A stretch of 64,000 bases of DNA, taken from NCBI GenBank assembly GCA_021774575.1, contig JAJFIX010000045.1, positions 206,561 to 270,560 of the forward strand. The letters are read 5' to 3'. The stretch is from Alphaproteobacteria bacterium. GTDB taxonomy: Bacteria; Pseudomonadota; Alphaproteobacteria; UBA6615. Each line of letters opens with the position of its first letter. Position 1 is the first letter of the stretch. This document shows, piece after piece, positions 1-8,645 of this stretch. The notes beneath the pieces were generated by a model. It had not been told where the DNA came from. It saw only the letters and a program-made list of their open reading frames with translations, and did not search any database. Both the position numbers and the translations under genes were made by a program.

Positions 1-480
1 GGACGCCGCGACATTTACGATGGCATTGTCGCCGGACAGATGGTCGGTGATCGCCATGACATTATCGGTATTGCGAACGCTGTGGGGCAAAGCATGGGCC
101 GCGTCTGGGTGCGGCAAGACGAGCACCGGTATTGTCGTGGTCTGGGTCAAGACATCGAGATATTCGCCCAAACTGAACGGCCATTTCCAGGCGGAGGATT
201 TTAAATGGCGGTAGGTGACGATTAGGTCCGGCTTTTCCGCCTCAACATGTTCGAGCAGGTTCTTTACATTGTCATATCCGTTGGTGTCCAGAACAGCCCA
301 ATGGATTTGTCCACCGTCAATTGCATTTAAATAACCACGCACTTGACCCAGCAATGCGCCGCTAGCAGCCGTATCAAGATCGGTAACGACCAAAATTCGG
401 GCCATCGTCAGGGGCGCGCGAACAAAGGCCGGTTTGTCAGCGGACCGGAATGCAGACTCAAAAAGATCAACCTTAGACAT
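1..480 (-). CDS. Universal stress protein family-like protein (partial, runs off window start)
   Basis: Reads leftward from ATG at 480 and stays open to base 1, so the C-terminus is missing. About 160 residues are visible. After roughly 24 residues comes an alpha/beta start (MARILVVTDLD), then a stretch ending IPVLVLPHPDA, which is the usual layout of a UspA-type domain (beta1 at the start, a VLVLP-like strand at the end). A second domain appears to begin at NTDNVMAITDHL, suggesting a tandem USP architecture. It is divergent from the TRAP-TAXI genes across about 180 bases; USP genes often sit beside TRAP transporters. Family assignment is by resemblance; ligand and role are unknown. Confidence 0.6.
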   Translation of the reverse strand, partial: MSKVDLFESAFRSADKPAFVRAPLTMARILVVTDLDTAASGALLGQVRGYLNAIDGGQIHWAVLDTNGYDNVKNLLEHVEAEKPDLIVTYRHLKSSAWKWPFSLGEYLDVLTQTTTIPVLVLPHPDAAHALPHSVRNTDNVMAITDHLSGDNAIVNVAAS

Positions 481-663
481 GGCGGCACGATAGCAGACGA
501 TATGATGCGCCGGGAGCCCAATTAGGTAAATGGGATAAAAGATACTTTGTGTGGCTAATTGTTTGACACATTAAACACTCTGTGGCTCACTTTGGCGGAT
601 GTTTCAACGGTCGATGCTCAGATGTCGACTGATCAATCTGTAAGTTATGGGAGGATAAACGCT

Positions 664-1608
664 ATGAAACGTATCTTACTCTCCACAATTTTGGCCGGTT
701 CCGTCGGCCTTGGTGCAATTTCCGCCCAAGCCCAAACTTTCGGTTTTGGCACCATGGGCGAGGGCACCAACAGCTTTAGTACCGCATCGGCCATCGCCAA
801 ACTTATGGTTGAGGGCCTTGACTTACAAGCACGGGTTCAACCGACCGGCGGCACAACTGAGTTTCTTCCCGACCTCAATAGCGGCGATTTGGATTTTGGC
901 ATCGCCAATGCATTGGAAGCGCAGCAGGCGTTCCGTGGCGAAGGTCCGTGGGAAGGCAACGCTCTAGAAAACATCCGTGTCGTCGCTGCGGTCGCACCGT
1001 TACGTGTTGCCATGTTCGTTGCTGCTGATAGCGATATCAACACAATCGCCGATCTGAGAGGCAAGCGGGTGACCACCGGGTTTCCGGCCATCCAAACCCT
1101 CAGCACGATTTTCCCGGCAACATTGGCCAATGGCGGTCTAACCCTGGATGACATTATTCAGGTTCCGGTACCCCATGTTGTACCTGGCGCCGATGCGTTC
1201 CTTGATGGGCGTGTCGATGCGTTTTTCTTTGCCGTGGTGCCAAGCAAACCAGCCCAGGTGCATGCCAGCATCCCATTGAAAGTGCTGCCCTTTGACACAA
1301 GCCCCGAAGCAATTGCCCGGATGCAGGATATATTCGATCTGGCAATAATCGGTACCGTCCAACCGATACCGCCATTGCCGTTTATTTCCGCACCGACCCC
1401 GGTGATGGAATACCCCAATTTGATGATCACGGCGACCCATGTCTCCGACGATGTCATGGCGGCATTGGCGACGGGGTTGGCCGATGGCAAGGATGCGCTT
1501 GGCGCAGCCTACGCACCGCTGCGGGCGTTTAATCCGGCGGGCATCGGGTCAGCGGATGTCGGTACGCCTTATCATGATGGTATCACTGCTTGGGCGGCGA
1601 GCCGCTAG
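664..1608 (+). CDS. TAXI-family TRAP transporter solute-binding protein
   Basis: Periplasmic receptor that captures a small (usually carboxylated) substrate and delivers it to the fused TRAP permease encoded next. The ATG at 664 follows a GGGAGG ribosome site at about 650; the open frame continues upstream to 559, but that stretch lacks a signal peptide. The 314-residue product starts with a cleavable signal (MKRILLSTILAG, cleavage near AQA/QT), followed by the TAXI-type FGTMGEGTNSFSTASAIAKLM segment near the mature N-terminus, where the family has a conserved G(T/S)xxxGxY-like start. Length fits the family (310-330). The stop overlaps the proposed permease start, so the two are probably translated together. 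Substrate cannot be told from sequence. Confidence 0.88.
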   Translation: MKRILLSTILAGSVGLGAISAQAQTFGFGTMGEGTNSFSTASAIAKLMVEGLDLQARVQPTGGTTEFLPDLNSGDLDFGIANALEAQQAFRGEGPWEGNALENIRVVAAVAPLRVAMFVAADSDINTIADLRGKRVTTGFPAIQTLSTIFPATLANGGLTLDDIIQVPVPHVVPGADAFLDGRVDAFFFAVVPSKPAQVHASIPLKVLPFDTSPEAIARMQDIFDLAIIGTVQPIPPLPFISAPTPVMEYPNLMITATHVSDDVMAALATGLADGKDALGAAYAPLRAFNPAGIGSADVGTPYHDGITAWAASR

Positions 1609-3581
1609 TTATCGAAGACGCAAGTTCACCGGGCACACCGACTGCTCTCGAAAACAGTGTGAGGGTCGCGCGTATTGGATTGCGCGCGGCCCTTTTCTGC
1701 GTGGTCGCATTTTGGGTGGCCAGCCTGCCAATCGTTCTAGGACTGATCATCTTTAACGCGCAATTTATTCTGGGCATGATCGGCCTGGCATCAGCCCTTG
1801 TATTCCTAAAAGACCGCGCCCCAAGCCAGTCAATTTTACGCATATTGGATATTGTTTTAGCCGGTCTTGCCCTGGCGATATTTGGCTATGTCGCAACCCT
1901 GTTTTATCCCATTTATCTATTTGCCGTGATCAAGCCACCGCAAGCGACCTGGCTGGCGTTCATCATGATCCTCCTCGTCCTGGAGGCGACCCGGCGTAAA
2001 ACCGGTCCCATTCTGCCACTGCTCGTGATAATTCTGACGTTCTTTTTTGCCTTTATCGGTCCCAATCTGCCGTTGAGCTTCCAAACCCGACCCCTGAATT
2101 TGATGGCACAAATTTCCAAATATGCCCTATCCGAAATTGCCATGGTCGGCCGGGTCATGGAAATTGTCGGGCTCGTGGTTATCCCGTTTATCGTTTTCGG
2201 TTTTTTGCTCAATGCGTTTGGCGGCGGTGCATTTTTCACCGGTCTGGCGACGCTCCTGGTTGGCAAATTTCGCGGTGGACCGGCCAAAATTTCGGTCGTC
2301 GGGTCGGCGGCTTTCGGCATGGTTTCGGGCAGCGCCGTCGCTAACGTTGTCACCGTGGGGGCAGTTTCCATCCCCCTGATGGCCCGTACCGGCTACCGAC
2401 GCCACGTCGCGGCAGGTATTGAGGCGGTAACGTCAACCGGCGGCCAGCTCATGCCGCCGATCATGGGCGCGTCAGCTTTTTTGATGGCGGAGTTTTTAGA
2501 AATCCCCTACAGCGAAATCGTCGTTGCCGCGATATTGCCAGCGCTTTTTTTCTATGTTGCGCTGTTCCTAGCGGTCGATTTCGAGGCAAGAAGGTTGAAC
2601 ATCCCACCGAGCTCGCCCGAGACCCTCGGTCTCACCGACGGCGATAGTTGGTTGAAGGGCGCCCCCTATCTGATCCCCGTGGCCGTATTGCTCTACCTTC
2701 TGTTTGTTGAGCGCCGAACGGCGGGATATGCCAGCCTCTATACGGTCATCGCCTTAATGGCGGTGCATATGCTCTGGCCATCGCTCGCATTCCTGCGCAA
2801 CGGTCGCCGGACAATAATGGCCTACTTCAACATAATATGGAGGGCATTGTGGGGGCGGTTTAAACGCCTGGTGACGGCGACCCTGGACTGTATGGAGGCC
2901 TCGACGGAGATCATCTTGCTCGCTGCAACCGCGGGACTCATCATGGGGCTTTTACTTAAAACCGGATTTGCCGGAAACATCACCTTGCAAATGGTTATTC
3001 TCAGCCAGGGCAAGATTGCCATTCTGCTGGTCTTGACCGCCCTACTCGGTATTATTCTTGGCATGGGTATGCCGACGGTCGGTGTCTATATTCTGCTGGC
3101 TCTTCTCGCTGCCCCCGCCCTCATCGAGTTGAATATCGAACCATTGGCGGCCCATTTATATGTTCTCTATTTCGGCATGCTGTCGATGATTACGCCGCCG
3201 GTGGCGATCGCCAGTTTCGCTGCGGCATCCGTTGCCGGGACCAATCCATGGAAAACGTCATTTGCATCGGTGCGGATTGGGGCAGGGGTCTATCTCGTGC
3301 CAATCGCCTTTGTTACCCAGCCGGAATTGCTGTTCATCGGCGACATCGGGGATACCGCAATTGCCGCCACCCGGCTGCTGGTCGCGACGTCACTGTTCAC
3401 CATGGTCTTTATCGGTCATGGAATGCGCAACATGAAGCTGCCGTTTCGCGTCATCAGCGCACCGGTCGCGGTCGCCTGTATTATGCCACTCGGTGGCCCG
3501 TTGGATACCTATCTATGGGTCGCCCTGGGTCTTGGCGCAATTCTATTGATTAGTTTTTTCATTCCGCGCCAAAACGTGTAA
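1590..3581 (+). CDS. TRAP transporter fused permease subunit (4TM/12TM, TAXI type)
   Basis: Inner-membrane permease in which the small (DctQ-like) and large (DctM-like) TRAP subunits are one 663-residue chain, as is normal for TAXI systems. The protein is almost entirely hydrophobic helices. The DctM-like part shows glycine-rich helix-hairpin segments such as AAFGMVSGSAVANVVTVGAVS and GIILGMGMPTVGVY, which form the substrate path. It works with the binding protein just upstream, driven by an ion gradient. The start is uncertain: the TTG at 1590 overlaps the upstream gene by 19 bases but has no clear ribosome site; an in-frame GTG at 1659 would remove about 23 hydrophilic residues and no membrane segment. 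Confidence 0.88.
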   Translation: MGGEPLVIEDASSPGTPTALENSVRVARIGLRAALFCVVAFWVASLPIVLGLIIFNAQFILGMIGLASALVFLKDRAPSQSILRILDIVLAGLALAIFGYVATLFYPIYLFAVIKPPQATWLAFIMILLVLEATRRKTGPILPLLVIILTFFFAFIGPNLPLSFQTRPLNLMAQISKYALSEIAMVGRVMEIVGLVVIPFIVFGFLLNAFGGGAFFTGLATLLVGKFRGGPAKISVVGSAAFGMVSGSAVANVVTVGAVSIPLMARTGYRRHVAAGIEAVTSTGGQLMPPIMGASAFLMAEFLEIPYSEIVVAAILPALFFYVALFLAVDFEARRLNIPPSSPETLGLTDGDSWLKGAPYLIPVAVLLYLLFVERRTAGYASLYTVIALMAVHMLWPSLAFLRNGRRTIMAYFNIIWRALWGRFKRLVTATLDCMEASTEIILLAATAGLIMGLLLKTGFAGNITLQMVILSQGKIAILLVLTALLGIILGMGMPTVGVYILLALLAAPALIELNIEPLAAHLYVLYFGMLSMITPPVAIASFAAASVAGTNPWKTSFASVRIGAGVYLVPIAFVTQPELLFIGDIGDTAIAATRLLVATSLFTMVFIGHGMRNMKLPFRVISAPVAVACIMPLGGPLDTYLWVALGLGAILLISFFIPRQNV

Positions 3582-3617
3582 TGTGCGCGCCCAGACTGAT
3601 TCCTGAGGCAATAATCC

Positions 3618-4106
3618 ATGAAGACCCTCACCACCCTCGCCGATTCTGTCGGCGGCGCCCTTAAAACGCGGGGCGAAACCGTCGCCATTGCCGAATCCTC
3701 AACCGGTGGGCTGGTTTCAGCCGCCCTGCTCGCGGTCCCCGGCGCGTCCGCCTATTTTCTCGGTGGCGGGGTCATATATACCAGGGATGCGCGGCGCGCT
3801 TTGCTTGGCCTGGATGGCGACATTTTGACGATGCGGGCCTCGACCCAAGACTATGCGCTGTTGCTGGCCCGCACGATCCGGAAGCGTTTTAATGCAGATT
3901 GGGCGGTTGGCGAAAGCGGCGCCGCTGGCCCCACCGGAAATTCATATGGCGACCCACCCGGCCATGTCTGCATTGCTATCTCGGGCCTCTCGGAACGGGC
4001 AATCACCGTCGAAACCGGCGACAATGATCGCGAAGCCAATATGCGGCGCTTCGCCGAGGCGACCCTTGACCTATTCGCCACTGTGCTCAACGAAAGCAGT
4101 GAGTAA
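3618..4106 (+). CDS. CinA C-terminal-like protein, nicotinamide-nucleotide amidohydrolase (PncC family)
   Basis: A stand-alone 162-residue CinA C-terminal domain; family members deamidate nicotinamide mononucleotide to nicotinate mononucleotide in pyridine-nucleotide recycling. Diagnostic segments are AIAESSTGGLVSAALLAVPGAS near residues 28-50 (the conserved ESxTGG motif), the GGGVIYTRDARRALLG segment, and the GESGAAGPTGN loop near residue 97 matching the family GxAGPxG motif. No N-terminal MoaB-like domain is present, so this is the short PncC form. It starts about 36 bases after the TRAP permease, behind TGAGG, and is followed 8 bases later by a TauE-like gene, so it may be co-transcribed with both. 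Confidence 0.82.
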   Translation: MKTLTTLADSVGGALKTRGETVAIAESSTGGLVSAALLAVPGASAYFLGGGVIYTRDARRALLGLDGDILTMRASTQDYALLLARTIRKRFNADWAVGESGAAGPTGNSYGDPPGHVCIAISGLSERAITVETGDNDREANMRRFAEATLDLFATVLNESSE

Positions 4107-4114
4107 AAACACCC

Positions 4115-4870
4115 ATGTCCTTGCTTGAATTGGGCCCAGCCGCCTGGGCGCTCATCGTCGTTGCATTTATTGCCGGCGGGATGGTGAAGGGCGTCATCGG
4201 CATGGGCATGCCGCTTGTCGTGGTGCCGTCAATCGCCTCCTTCATCGATCCATTGACCGGAATTGTAATGGTCAGCGTCTCGGTGATCACGGCCAATATC
4301 TGGCAGATTCGCCAAGGCGGGCATTTCGCGGCGACCGTTCGCCGCTTTTGGACACTGATTATCGTCATGATGCCGGTGATTGCCGGCGCGTCTTTCATCC
4401 TGGTGCGGCTCGACGAAACAATTGCCGCAACAACCATGGGAGTGATCGTTATCCTGTTCACTCTCAGTCGCGCTTTCCCCATTACCCGGGTCGCCGGTCC
4501 GGAAGCCGAGCGTTGGCTGAGCCCGGCCGTTGGCGCAATTACCGGCTTGATCACCGGCATGACCGGCCTCATCAGCCCGCCTCTGACCATGTATCTCGTT
4601 GCCTTGCGTTTGCCCAAGGACGAGTTCATTACCGCCATTGCGCTCATGCTGCTTTGCGGCGCCTCACCGCTCTATGCAAATCTTGCTTTTCATGGCGTGA
4701 TGACAACAGAAGTGATGATAGCCGCCACCCTAGCCATTGTTCCCGCCTGGGCTGGGGTCGCCCTCGGCGGGCAGTTGCGTCAACGAATTAGCCAGCGCAC
4801 ATTCCAGACAATATTGCTAACCGCCTTATTTTTGATCGGGCTTAACCTATTGCGCCGAGGCCTATTCTAG
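4115..4870 (+). CDS. TauE/SafE family membrane protein (putative sulfite/organosulfur exporter)
   Basis: 251-residue integral membrane protein with about eight hydrophobic helices in two similar halves, typical of the TauE/SafE family. The first half carries the family start FIAGGMVKGVIGMGMPLVV near residue 17; the second has AITGLITGMTGLISPPLTMYL near residue 142, the equivalent glycine/proline-rich repeat. Characterised members export sulfite, sulfoacetate or similar anions, but substrate cannot be assigned here. The gene begins 8 bases after the pncC-like stop, so they are likely one transcript. Confidence 0.8.
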   Translation: MSLLELGPAAWALIVVAFIAGGMVKGVIGMGMPLVVVPSIASFIDPLTGIVMVSVSVITANIWQIRQGGHFAATVRRFWTLIIVMMPVIAGASFILVRLDETIAATTMGVIVILFTLSRAFPITRVAGPEAERWLSPAVGAITGLITGMTGLISPPLTMYLVALRLPKDEFITAIALMLLCGASPLYANLAFHGVMTTEVMIAATLAIVPAWAGVALGGQLRQRISQRTFQTILLTALFLIGLNLLRRGLF

Positions 4871-4912
4871 CGCATACGGCATGTGGACCCAGCCAAACGG
4901 AGAGATCTCGCC

Positions 4913-5398
4913 ATGCCCTCATTTGATATTGTTTCCCGGACCGACCTCGCCGAAGTCGATAATGCCATCCAGGGCGCGATGCGCGAAATTTCCACCCGAT
5001 ATGATTTCAAGGGCAGCGATTGCACTATCGAGCGCGCTGAAGAGGTGCTGACGCTGCGCGCCGACGATGACCTAAAGCTAAAGCAGGTTCATGAATTGCT
5101 GAAAGGCTATATGGCGCGCCGCAAGGTCGATCCGGGTGCCTTTGAATTCGGCAAAGAGGAAATGGCGACCGGGAATTCCATTCGCCAGCTCGTCACCCTA
5201 AACCAAGGTGTGCCGCGCGACGTGGCGCAAAAAATCGTCAAGGCGATCAAGGCGGACAAAAAAAAGGTGCAGGTCGCCATTCAGGGTGACGAATTGCGTG
5301 TCACCGGCAAGAAACGCGACGATTTGCAGGCGGCAATGGCTCTGGTCAAAGAGATGGATATCGCCCACCCCCTGCAATATGTGAACTTTCGCGACTAG
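4913..5398 (+). CDS. yajQ: YajQ family nucleotide-binding protein
   Basis: Small cytosolic protein of 161 residues, the usual YajQ length. It opens with MPSFDIVSRTDLAEVDNAI and continues with STRYDFKGSD, both nearly invariant in the family; the second half contains KKVQVAIQGDELRVTGKKRDDLQ. YajQ has two ferredoxin-like domains and binds cyclic di-GMP or RNA in characterised cases; the function here is not known. The ATG at 4913 is preferred over an in-frame GTG at 4883 because a GGAGAG site lies upstream and the family start matches. A strong hairpin follows the stop. Confidence 0.9.
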   Translation: MPSFDIVSRTDLAEVDNAIQGAMREISTRYDFKGSDCTIERAEEVLTLRADDDLKLKQVHELLKGYMARRKVDPGAFEFGKEEMATGNSIRQLVTLNQGVPRDVAQKIVKAIKADKKKVQVAIQGDELRVTGKKRDDLQAAMALVKEMDIAHPLQYVNFRD

Positions 5399-5401
5399 GA
5401 C

Positions 5402-5429
5402 AAAAAAGGGAGGGCTTTCGCCCTCCCTT
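5402..5429 (-). terminator. Rho-independent terminator between convergent genes
   Basis: Perfect 10-bp stem (AAGGGAGGGC at 5406-5415, GCCCTCCCTT at 5420-5429) with a TTTC loop. Read on the minus strand the stem is followed by a run of T (5407-5402), the classic intrinsic terminator for the minus-strand binding-protein gene ending at 5460. On the plus strand it lies just after the yajQ stop but lacks a T run, so it may act only partly in that direction. Confidence 0.85.
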
Positions 5430-5459
5430 CAAGTCGTCGTAGACATTTGGGACGTCCGG

Positions 5460-6467
5460 TTAGTTTCCGGTCGCTGCATTCCAAATATCCAAAGTCCAAG
5501 CGGCATTGCCCGGATCGGCGGAAATCACCGAATCCGAACCGCCCGACAACAACACGTCGACAGTCCGCTGGAAAGCTGCCGGGTCAAGGCGCCCCGTGCC
5601 ACCGGACTCTCCGGTGATCAGCTCATCAACGGCGGCTATCATCCGGGTCTGATGCAGCTCACTCAGTGCAAAACCAGCGGTTTCGTTATCGAGCACGATA
5701 CCAACGGCTTCGGCCTGATTGGCCAGGGCGAAATCCCAACCTCTAATCGACGCCCTGACAAAGCGAACCAGCTTGTCCCGGAAAGCCGGATCAGTGAGGT
5801 TATCCTCGGTCGTATAAAGGCCATCTTCCAGGACGCCAACGCCTTGGTCTTCATATTTGAATGTGACCAAATCGTCTTCAGAGAAACCGGCATCAATGAC
5901 CTGCCAAAACTCATTATAAGTCATGGTCGAAATACAATCGGCTTGATTCTGGATCAGTGGATCGACGTTGAAACCTTGGCGCAGAACTTCGACGCCACCA
6001 GCGCCACCGTCCGTCGATAGGCCGAGACTGTCCATCCAGCTCAAGAACGGGAATTCATTGCCAAAGAACCAGACACCGAGGGTCCGACCGGCAAAATCAG
6101 CCGGAGACACAACGCCGGAATCTTTGCGACATGTCAGCATCAGGCCTGAACGGTCAAAAAACTGCGCAACATTGACCAACGGCACACCGGCTTCACGGGC
6201 GGCCAGGGCCGCTCCCATCCACTCGACAATTACATCGGCGCCACCGGCGGCAATGACCTGGGGCGGCGCAATATCGGGACCGCCAGGCAAGATCGTTACA
6301 TCGAGTCCTTCGTCTTCATAAAATCCTTCCGCCTCGGCAACCAAATAGCCGGCGAATTGACCTTGGGTAACCCATTTCAATTGGATGCTGAACTCGTCTT
6401 GTGCCTGGGCGGCGGCTGCCGACAGGCCTAATATTCCCGCAGCAAATAAGGCTGGTAGTTTTCTCAT
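5460..6467 (-). CDS. NMT1/THI5-like ABC transporter substrate-binding protein (NitT/TauT type)
   Basis: Periplasmic binding protein of about 335 residues with a clean signal peptide (MRKLPALFAAGILGLSAAAA, cleavage near AQA/QD). The mature N-terminus FSIQLKWVTQGQFAGYLVAEAEGFYEDEGLDVTI is typical of the NMT1/SsuA-like family, which includes receptors for pyrimidine precursors, aromatic sulfonates and similar compounds. The ATG at 6467 is chosen because an AGGGAG site lies six bases upstream; an in-frame ATG two codons earlier overlaps that site. It is the first-transcribed gene of its own unit but lies downstream of the permease/ATPase genes on the same strand (about 110 bases from the permease end), so all four probably form one uptake system. 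Confidence 0.85.
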   Translation of the reverse strand: MRKLPALFAAGILGLSAAAAQAQDEFSIQLKWVTQGQFAGYLVAEAEGFYEDEGLDVTILPGGPDIAPPQVIAAGGADVIVEWMGAALAAREAGVPLVNVAQFFDRSGLMLTCRKDSGVVSPADFAGRTLGVWFFGNEFPFLSWMDSLGLSTDGGAGGVEVLRQGFNVDPLIQNQADCISTMTYNEFWQVIDAGFSEDDLVTFKYEDQGVGVLEDGLYTTEDNLTDPAFRDKLVRFVRASIRGWDFALANQAEAVGIVLDNETAGFALSELHQTRMIAAVDELITGESGGTGRLDPAAFQRTVDVLLSGGSDSVISADPGNAAWTLDIWNAATGN

Positions 6468-6579
6468 TTTCATCTCCCTAATGACGTTTATTCTTGATTT
6501 GAGGCCCCTACGAAGTTTACGTACCATTGCTTACCGCAATGGATAACTCGATAGCCTCAAACCAAAACCTAGCATGAGT

Positions 6580-7725
6580 CTAGGGTCTTCGGTACGACGG
6601 ATGCCAGAAAGTTGATGCACGCTCCAAAAGCGCCAGTAATCCGTAGGAAATACTGCCCGCCAGCGCCGCCACGGCGATAGTTGCCCACACCTGCGGGATA
6701 TGCAGTCGACCGACTTCCATCGAGATTCGAAATCCCATACCCGAGGTCGGCGAGCCAAAGAATTCGGCGACAATGGCGCCGATGAGCGCCAGGGTCGAAT
6801 TGATTTTCAAGGCATTAAAAATAAACGGCAGCGCGTTGGGCAAGCGAACCTTCAATAAGGTCCGCCAATATCCCGCCCCGTAGGAGCGCATTAAATCAAG
6901 CTCCATCGCCGATGTTGCAGCAAGACCGGCGTGGGCATTGACCAGCATTGGGAAAAAAGTCATCACCACGACAACCGCCGCCTTCGATTGCCAATCGGGA
7001 CCAAACCACATAACCAAAATCGGTGCGACACCAATGATCGGCAGCGCACTGACCATTGATCCCAGCGGCAGCAGCCCACGTTGCATAAACGGCATCCTAT
7101 CAACGATCAACGCGATGGCCATACCGCCACCGCAGCCGATGGCAAATCCGCCAATGACCGCTTTTAGATAAGTTTGGCGAAAATCCCGCCAAAGGGTTGC
7201 TTTATAACTATCGATCACCGGCCAAATTTCGCTCGGACTTGGAAGCAAAATAGTTGGGATCTGAAAGCCGTTTACGAGAATTTCCCAAACATAGAAAATG
7301 CCAATACCAAACAGGGCGGGGACCAATAACCCGATGGCTCGAGGCAAATTTGGTCGGGCGGAAATTACAGTCATTGCATGCCAAATAAACAGCCCCATCG
7401 CGACGGCATAAACCCAAACTGAAAAGGCAAAACTCTGTTCATTTGCCGTCCCGGCCTTTACCACCGAAAGTATCGCCGCGCTGCCGATGAAGGTACCGAT
7501 GATCGCGACCGACGCCCTGATCATTCCCCCTCGCGGGGTAAAAAGGCAAAACACGATTAAAAATACACCCGAACCGGCGAGCAAATATCCCAGCTCTGCC
7601 GCGGACCAATCGACTGGGTTTTCCGGCACCCACCAAGCGTATTCCATCGGAACAAGTCCGACGAGCGCCAATAAAAGCGCCGCAAAGCAGGTCAAGTTTC
7701 CGCGCAAAATTTTGGCCAGGTTCAT
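6580..7725 (-). CDS. ABC transporter permease (NitT/TauT type) with extra N-terminal membrane region
   Basis: Inner-membrane permease of 381 residues. The C-terminal ~250 residues are a standard SsuC/TauC-like domain, with the EAA-loop segment MELDLMRSYGAGYWRTLLKV followed by LPNALPFIFNALKI, the contact site for the ATPase. Upstream, residues 1-130 hold about four additional hydrophobic segments (near LTCFAALLLALVGLV, YLLAGSGVFLIVFCL, ASVAIIGTFIGSAAIL and FSVWVYAVAMGLFI) that ordinary 250-280-residue permeases lack. The start ATG at 7725 overlaps the preceding permease stop (ATGA), indicating coupling. Its partner permease and ATPase lie just upstream in the operon. Confidence 0.85.
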   Translation of the reverse strand: MNLAKILRGNLTCFAALLLALVGLVPMEYAWWVPENPVDWSAAELGYLLAGSGVFLIVFCLFTPRGGMIRASVAIIGTFIGSAAILSVVKAGTANEQSFAFSVWVYAVAMGLFIWHAMTVISARPNLPRAIGLLVPALFGIGIFYVWEILVNGFQIPTILLPSPSEIWPVIDSYKATLWRDFRQTYLKAVIGGFAIGCGGGMAIALIVDRMPFMQRGLLPLGSMVSALPIIGVAPILVMWFGPDWQSKAAVVVVMTFFPMLVNAHAGLAATSAMELDLMRSYGAGYWRTLLKVRLPNALPFIFNALKINSTLALIGAIVAEFFGSPTSGMGFRISMEVGRLHIPQVWATIAVAALAGSISYGLLALLERASTFWHPSYRRP

Positions 7726-8645
7726 ACCCGGCCCCCGGTTCTTTTCGAGTTCAGAAATTCGGCCAACTGAATGAGGCCGATCATGCTCATCGCCAGAATA
7801 GCCGCCATGACTAGAGCCGACCAAATAGCCAGCATATTTCCCGCATAAGATCCACTCAGCAACGATGCGCCCAAACCTGCTTGTGCACCGGTGGGCAACT
7901 CGGCGACAATTGCCCCGACCAAAGCGATAGCAATGCCGACCTTTAAACTGGTGAACAGAAACGGCACGGAAGCGGGCCAGCGCAGATACCGGAAAAACTG
8001 CCATTTATCGGCGCTATAGGTGCGCATCAAATCGAGCTGCAAGGGATCGGGAGACCGCAGCCCCTTGGTCATGCCGATGACAATGGGGAAAAACCCAAGA
8101 TAGAGCGATATAACGGCCTTTGGTATCAGGCCGCGAATGCCCATGCTGCCCAGGGCAACAATAATCATCGGCGCGATTGCCAGGATCGGGATAGTTTGCG
8201 AGGTAATGATCCATGGCATCAAACTGCGATCCAGGGTTCGCACGAAGACGATCCCGGTTGCCAGCGCAATACCAAAAATTGCCGCGAGGAAAAATCCCAG
8301 CAGGGTCGCCGTTCCGGTAACCCGCGTATGAAAGACCAGGCTGCGCCGGGAATTGATTTTCTGCATAAACACCGAATCAAATAAATGCACCGCGATCTGA
8401 TGGGGCGCAGGCAATATCGGCCGACTATAGGACCACGAATCGCGGATCAACATGCTGGTCGTCCAGTCAACATCCTGCAAGGTATAGCGCTGGACGATCA
8501 CCTGGCGGTTCATCGGAATGGCCGCGGCATACCAAATGCCGATAAAAACTAAGAGTATCGTTGCGATTGGAACGCCGCGTCGTCGCGACAGCCGAGCCCA
8601 AAATGACGGGGCTTTACCGGGCGATGGTTCAATCGCGTCAGTCAT
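7722..8645 (-). CDS. ABC transporter permease (NitT/TauT type)
   Basis: 307-residue permease, the second membrane subunit of the operon. One N-terminal helix (near ATILLVFIGIWYAAAIP) is followed by a longer periplasmic segment, then a five-helix core with the EAA-loop LQLDLMRTYSADKWQFFRYLRWPASVPFLFTSLKV. A hydrophilic, proline-rich N-terminus of about 25 residues precedes the first helix. Start ATG 8645 overlaps the end of the ATPase gene by eight bases and its stop overlaps the next permease start by four, so ATPase-permease-permease are translationally coupled. The two permeases presumably form a heterodimer. Confidence 0.87.
   Translation of the reverse strand: MTDAIEPSPGKAPSFWARLSRRRGVPIATILLVFIGIWYAAAIPMNRQVIVQRYTLQDVDWTTSMLIRDSWSYSRPILPAPHQIAVHLFDSVFMQKINSRRSLVFHTRVTGTATLLGFFLAAIFGIALATGIVFVRTLDRSLMPWIITSQTIPILAIAPMIIVALGSMGIRGLIPKAVISLYLGFFPIVIGMTKGLRSPDPLQLDLMRTYSADKWQFFRYLRWPASVPFLFTSLKVGIAIALVGAIVAELPTGAQAGLGASLLSGSYAGNMLAIWSALVMAAILAMSMIGLIQLAEFLNSKRTGGRV

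Noticed and set aside
541-600. Perfect TTGACA -35-like hexamer (563-568) before the TAXI gene
   Set aside because: No acceptable -10 hexamer at 16-18 bases; a promoter is likely somewhere in this gap but cannot be placed.
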